Assembly: GCA_002491905.1 (NCBI GenBank)
Contig: DKWV01000003.1
Location: forward strand, 1-64,000
Source of the DNA: Lachnospiraceae bacterium UBA7143
GTDB lineage: Bacteria; Bacillota; Clostridia; Lachnospirales; Lachnospiraceae
Direction of reading: 5' to 3'
DNA: 64,000 nucleotides
Part shown: one piece after another, positions 60,373-64,000 of the stretch
Layout: each line of letters starts with the position of its first letter
Numbering within the stretch: position 1 is the first letter of the stretch
Notes under the pieces: generated by a model
The model's input: only the letters and a program-made list of their open reading frames with translations
Told to the model about the DNA's origin: nothing
Database searches by the model: none
Made by a program: the position numbers and the translations under genes

Positions 60373-60403
60373 TTGACTATTACGCTGCGTCATAGTTTAT
60401 GAT
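60373..60403 (+). promoter_or_regulatory. MerR-type promoter with 19-base spacer
   Basis: TTGACT (60373-60378), 19-base spacer, TATGAT (60398-60403). The spacer holds the dyad ACTATTACGC-T-GCGTCATAGT (60376-60396, one mismatch), the classical layout of a MerR-activated promoter. Confidence 0.8.
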
Positions 60404-60434
60404 AAGGTTATCAGGCAGATAGGGGGAAATTTTA

Positions 60435-61160
60435 ATGATGACCATACGTGAAGTGAGCAGGCTTGCAGGCGTGAGTGTTCGCACGCTCCAATACTATGAC
60501 AAGATCGGTCTTCTGCATCCGTCAAGATACAGCGATACCGGATACCGATTATATGAAGATACGGCTTTGGAACAGTTACAGCAGATTTTACTGTTTCGGG
60601 AATTAGGGTTTCCGCTGAAGGACATTAAGAACATTATACAAAGTCCGGATTTTGACAGAAACAAGGCATTAGATCAGCAGATCACATTGCTAAAGCTAAA
60701 AAAAGACCATTTAGAGAACCTGATAAACCTCGCTGAAGGCATAAAATTGTTAGGAACAAAGTATATGGATTTTTCAGCATTTGACAGCAGCAAGCTGGAC
60801 GAATATGCCGCGCAGGCAAAGGCAGCATGGGGCAACTCTCAGGCATACAAAGAATATGCGGAAAAAGCAAAAAACCGCACGCCTGAGGAAGACCAGATTT
60901 TGGGCGAACAATGTATGCTGATATTCCGGGAATTTGCGAAAATCAAAGATACCGATCCTTCATCCGAAGAAGCCAGGGCCCTGGTCATAAAGCTGCAAAG
61001 CTTTTTTAGCGAACATTTTTATCAGTGTACAGACCAGATTTTGAGCGGTCTTGGGAGAATGTATGCCGGTGGCGGCGAATTTACAAAAAACATTGACGAA
61101 TACGCAGGAGAAGGGACTGCCGTATTTGTGAATGAAGCGATACAGGCTTATTGCGGTTGA
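60435..61160 (+). CDS. MerR-family regulator with TipAS-like domain
   Basis: A 241-residue regulator. The N-terminal winged helix has REVSRLAGVSVRTLQYYDKIGLL and GYRLYED (residues 4-43), followed by the MerR coiled coil (80-110). The C-terminal 130 residues match the TipAS-type antibiotic-binding domain (AQAKAAWGNSQAYKEYAEK, and FFSEHFYQCTDQILSGLGRMY). TipA proteins bind thiopeptides and other peptides and activate their own promoter. The gene is transcribed away from the Cys-rich peptide operon, has a typical MerR promoter and is followed by a DUF2268 protease gene. Confidence 0.88.
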   Translation: MMTIREVSRLAGVSVRTLQYYDKIGLLHPSRYSDTGYRLYEDTALEQLQQILLFRELGFPLKDIKNIIQSPDFDRNKALDQQITLLKLKKDHLENLINLAEGIKLLGTKYMDFSAFDSSKLDEYAAQAKAAWGNSQAYKEYAEKAKNRTPEEDQILGEQCMLIFREFAKIKDTDPSSEEARALVIKLQSFFSEHFYQCTDQILSGLGRMYAGGGEFTKNIDEYAGEGTAVFVNEAIQAYCG

Positions 61161-61186
61161 TACCGCCAGAGTACAAGGAGGCTACT

Positions 61187-62095
61187 ATGATTGTGAAGGG
61201 TATCTATTCACCGGATGTTTACAGGAAAATCATGCAGGCAAATCAGGATAAAAAGGATGATATCTACCGCTACGAATTAATGCTCCCTTTTCAGGGCAAA
61301 TGGGACTGCTATCATATCCCCCTCAAAGCGCCCAAAGAAGGGGCCTATGACATTATCGTGGCGAATAACAGGATGGGAATTTTCCCTCCATCCAAGGTGA
61401 ATGTGGAGACAGCGGACTGGATCGAAGCCATTTCCGATCAGAATCTTTGGAATGCCTGTCAAAAATCTATCGAAGACGCTCTGGAGCGCTTTACCCGCAA
61501 GGGGATTGCGCTCAAAGTGCAGGAGTATCTGTTTACTGTATTGTTGGCAGATCCGGAGAACGCATATACGAAAATGAATGAAGGTTACTGCGGAGACGGC
61601 GGCATTCCCGGCTTCGTGATGGGATGGCTGATTCCAAATGAGAGGAATCTGAAAAAGCTCCCTGCCGCACTCGCACATGAAACCAATCATAACGTCAGAT
61701 ACCAGTTTATCAAATGGACGAACGACGTCACCCTTGGCGAGATGCTTGTGGGAGAGGGTTTGGCGGAGAACTATGCCACGACAATACATGGCGAAGAATT
61801 TCTCGGACCGTGGGTGAGCAAAACGGATCCCGAACTGTTACCGCTGATAAAAGAGATCATACATGACGGTCTGGACGCAACGGGCTTTGAAAACATCACG
61901 GCCTATCTGTACGGCGATGAAATGGCAAGGATGCAATGCTTTCCCGAAGCAGGCCTGCCCTATTGTGCAGGATATGCCGTCGGGTATCATCTGATCAAAT
62001 ATTATCTGCAAAAAACCGGTGTCAGCATTGAGGAGGCTACCATCCTTCCCTACGAAGAAATATTGAATGAGGTGGAAGAATTTTGGAAAGCCTGA
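61187..62095 (+). CDS. DUF2268 zincin-type protein
   Basis: A 302-residue putative zinc protease. The active-site helix has HETNH at about residues 174-178, an HExxH motif, followed by LGEMLVGEGLAENYA with a likely third ligand in the EGLAE glutamate. The N-terminal 130 residues are a helical domain. AAGGAGG supports the ATG at 61187. It starts 26 bases after the MerR stop, so the two are co-transcribed. Together they look like a sensing and response pair, perhaps for peptide antibiotics. Confidence 0.85.
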   Translation: MIVKGIYSPDVYRKIMQANQDKKDDIYRYELMLPFQGKWDCYHIPLKAPKEGAYDIIVANNRMGIFPPSKVNVETADWIEAISDQNLWNACQKSIEDALERFTRKGIALKVQEYLFTVLLADPENAYTKMNEGYCGDGGIPGFVMGWLIPNERNLKKLPAALAHETNHNVRYQFIKWTNDVTLGEMLVGEGLAENYATTIHGEEFLGPWVSKTDPELLPLIKEIIHDGLDATGFENITAYLYGDEMARMQCFPEAGLPYCAGYAVGYHLIKYYLQKTGVSIEEATILPYEEILNEVEEFWKA

Positions 62096-62115
62096 TGTAT
62101 TTTTCCGTCCCTGTC

Positions 62116-62144
62116 TTGCATAATCAGGAATGTTACATTATAAT
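62116..62144 (+). promoter_or_regulatory. promoter of HxlR gene
   Basis: TTGCAT (62116-62121), 17-base spacer, TATAAT (62139-62144). Confidence 0.8.
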
Positions 62145-62194
62145 CAAAGTGTAAGTATCTTTTAGAAACTATTGAAGAAAGAAGGACGGCACGC

Positions 62195-62518
62195 ATGAAA
62201 ACCAAAGACGAATTACCCGACTGCCCTGTGGCGACCACCGTGTCGCTGATCGGCAGCAAATGGAAATTATTGATCATTCGAAATCTTCTGACCCGCCCCT
62301 GGCGGTTTAATGAACTGAAAAAAGATCTGGACGGCATCAGCCAGAAGGTGCTGACCGATTCCCTACGCTCTATGGAGGAGGACGGCATTGTCACCCGGAC
62401 GGTCTACGCCGAGGTGCCGCCCCGTGTAGAATACGCATTGAGTGAGCTGGGGGAATCCCTGCGCCTGATTCTGGACGCCATGTTGGAATGGGGAAACGCA
62501 TATAAAGGGACCGTGTAA
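62195..62518 (+). CDS. HxlR-family transcriptional regulator
   Basis: A 107-residue winged-helix regulator of the HxlR type. CPVATTVSLIGSKWKLLIIRNLL is the conserved start with the redox-capable N-terminal cysteine, and GISQKVLTDSLRSMEEDGIVTR is the recognition helix and wing. It has its own strong promoter. It is monocistronic and convergent with htpG, and the target is not evident. Confidence 0.9.
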   Translation: MKTKDELPDCPVATTVSLIGSKWKLLIIRNLLTRPWRFNELKKDLDGISQKVLTDSLRSMEEDGIVTRTVYAEVPPRVEYALSELGESLRLILDAMLEWGNAYKGTV

Positions 62519-62571
62519 CCCCCATACGGCTTCTATTAAAAATCCTTTCACCCATCCTTGTTTCTTCCTGC

Positions 62572-62613
62572 AAAAAGCGGCCGCCCGGGTATTGTATCAT
62601 TTCCCGGGCGGCC
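62572..62613 (-). terminator. htpG terminator
   Basis: GGCCGCCCGGG and CCCGGGCGGCC form a perfect 11-base stem; the minus strand continues GCTTTTTGC. It also blocks transcription from the HxlR gene. Confidence 0.85.
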
Positions 62614-62618
62614 AATTA

Positions 62619-62697
62619 GTTTACATAATACATATATAAGTTTACATAATGTATTACACTGCTAAGCTTTGCACAATCTCTTCGCGAGTTTACATAA
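62619..62697 (+). repeat. cluster of three GTTTACATAA motifs
   Basis: Exact copies at 62619-62628, 62640-62649 and 62688-62697, all in the same direction, between the htpG stop codon and its terminator. Confidence 0.9.
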
Positions 62698-62709
62698 CTT
62701 ATCTATATC

Positions 62710-64000
62710 TTACTTCGTCAGCATCATCATAATCTCGTTGCTTCTCGCCACAAACTTAGTCATGGCATCCGGCTCGAGGGGCGCCTGCTGCAGCAGCGCC
62801 AGATCATAGAGCTGCTCGCAGATCATCTTCACATTCTCGCCGTCCTGATGCTCCAGCACATACTGCACAAGCGGGTGGTTCGCGTTTAAAATAAGCGTCT
62901 CTCCCTCCTTGCCGAACATCCCCGTATCCATCCCCGGCATGGAATACATCTTCATCATGTCCTGCATCCTGCGGGACTCCTCGGAGAGCGTAATCATGGA
63001 AGAAATCTTCTTGTTCTTCAGCTTCTCGATCTTTACCTTGATGGCATCCTTCTTAAGAACCTTCTTCATCAGCTTGGCGATGCTTTCTGCCTGCTCCTCC
63101 ATCTCCTTCTCGGCCTTCTTGGATGTCTTTGCCTTAAAGGTATCTGTCAGATCCGCGTCGATACGCTGGAACTTAATGCCTTCGTTTTTCGCCTCAAGCT
63201 GTGAGACAAAGGGCTGGTCAATATTGTGGGTCAGCACCACCGCGTCCATCTTCGCCGCCTTAAACATGTTGATGTACTGGCTCTGCTGTTTTTCGTCGGT
63301 CACATAGTAGATGATTTTCTCCTTCTTCTCCTCTTCGGAGTCAGAATCATCCCCGCCATCCGCGTTTTCATCCTCCGCCTCACTGCCGTTCTCGTCCACA
63401 ATCTCGGCCTCTACCTTCTCGCCGTTTTCATCGACCACTTCGGCCTCTACCTTTTCTCCGTTCTCATCAGTGGCATTCTCCTCCGCCTCGTCGGGATCAA
63501 TCTTGTTGACCTCCAGGCACTCCGGCAGCGTCATATAATTGCCATCCAGATTCTTAAAGAGGATGTAGTCCGTCATCTTCTCGCAGAACTTGTCGTCCTT
63601 TAAGCAGCCAAACTTGATGAAAGGACTGATATCATCCCAGTATTTCTCGTACTCTTCCTTCTCAGTCTTACACATGCCGGAAAGCTTATCCGCCACCTTC
63701 TTGGTGATGTACTCACTGATCTTCTTCACAAAGCCATCGTTCTGCAGCGCGCTTCTGGACACATTGAGCGGCAGGTCGGGACAGTCGATCACGCCCTTTA
63801 AGAGCATCAGGAACTCGGGAATCACTTCCTTGATATTGTCCGCGATAAACACCTGATTGTTGTAAAGTTTGATCGTTCCCTCGATAGACTCATACTCCAT
63901 ATTGATCTTCGGGAAGTAAAGGATGCCCTTCATATTAAACGGATAGTCCATGTTCAGATGAATCCAGAACAGAGGCTCCTTGTAATCCTGGAAGACCTTG
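62710..64000 (-). CDS. htpG: chaperone HtpG (Hsp90), partial
   Basis: ATP-dependent chaperone. The window holds the middle and C-terminal domains; the N-terminal ATPase part lies beyond 64000. The reading frame is open through the edge (the last visible residues read VFQDYKEPLFWIHLN). Family motifs include PLNVSRSALQ and LILNANHPLVQYVL. An acidic insert with a 12-residue repeat (DENGEKVEAE, twice) and a run of Asp/Glu lies between them (roughly 63310-63510), which is not a usual part of HtpG. The gene ends with DAMTKFVARSNEIMMMLTK. Three GTTTACATAA motifs lie in its 3' untranslated region. Confidence 0.93.
   Translation of the reverse strand, partial: KVFQDYKEPLFWIHLNMDYPFNMKGILYFPKINMEYESIEGTIKLYNNQVFIADNIKEVIPEFLMLLKGVIDCPDLPLNVSRSALQNDGFVKKISEYITKKVADKLSGMCKTEKEEYEKYWDDISPFIKFGCLKDDKFCEKMTDYILFKNLDGNYMTLPECLEVNKIDPDEAEENATDENGEKVEAEVVDENGEKVEAEIVDENGSEAEDENADGGDDSDSEEEKKEKIIYYVTDEKQQSQYINMFKAAKMDAVVLTHNIDQPFVSQLEAKNEGIKFQRIDADLTDTFKAKTSKKAEKEMEEQAESIAKLMKKVLKKDAIKVKIEKLKNKKISSMITLSEESRRMQDMMKMYSMPGMDTGMFGKEGETLILNANHPLVQYVLEHQDGENVKMICEQLYDLALLQQAPLEPDAMTKFVARSNEIMMMLTK

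Noticed and set aside
1..64000. tRNA or rRNA genes
   Set aside because: No cloverleaf-like or rRNA-like segment was recognised by eye; a covariance-model search would be needed to exclude them fully.

Overview
The window looks like a chromosomal segment of a Gram-positive anaerobe of the class Clostridia, most likely Lachnospiraceae (inference). The support is an infC-rpmI-rplT operon with a leader attenuator, a T-box upstream of thrS, a flavodiiron protein, a Clo7bot/CLI_3235-like Cys-rich peptide with a radical SAM maturase, a class M sirtuin with a zinc macrodomain, and genes matching the lachnospiral DUF5716/DUF5717 families. Most genes lie on the minus strand. No rRNA, tRNA, insertion sequence or CRISPR array was seen.

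Layout: 0-3 kb holds pepD and the translation operon infC-rpmI-rplT. At 3-5.4 kb are three tandem copies of a small secreted protein, each with its own promoter and terminator. At 5.4-11.7 kb are a lipoprotein, a DUF1540 protein, a GT39-type membrane glycosyltransferase, T-box-controlled thrS and a SEC-C protein. At 11.9-14.3 kb are a Phd/VapC-type toxin-antitoxin pair and a lipoprotein. A 10.3 kb gene for a giant surface protein fills 14.5-24.8 kb. Then come a truncated DUF4143 ATPase, beta-mannosidase, a membrane diguanylate cyclase, tcdA, fprA, the purA-SDR-HAD operon, the operon of a degenerate LytM protein with bactofilin and rarA, two metal transporters and purB.

From 43.2 to 50.2 kb four uncharacterised genes run directly into purB: a very large helical-repeat-like protein, an HSP70/actin-like protein, a TPR-like protein and a membrane coiled-coil protein. 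Their promoter appears to give a leaderless mRNA and overlaps a dyad that recurs at the neighbouring TetR gene.

From 51 to 62.5 kb the content is accessory. It includes a SpoIID-like/peptidoglycan-binding protein, a GNAT and an HD protein, a zinc macrodomain protein and a SirTM-like sirtuin separated by a decayed ATPase gene. A RiPP locus follows: a 45-residue Cys-rich precursor, a radical SAM protein fused in frame to a quinone-oxidoreductase-like domain, and a flavin/ferredoxin protein. A TipA-type MerR regulator with a DUF2268 protease is divergent from it. The window ends inside htpG, which carries an acidic repeat insert.

Across the window the 10-mer GTTTACATAA occurs exactly 16 times, in coding and non-coding DNA, against about 0.12 expected by chance. 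This is the strongest signal not explained by the genes.
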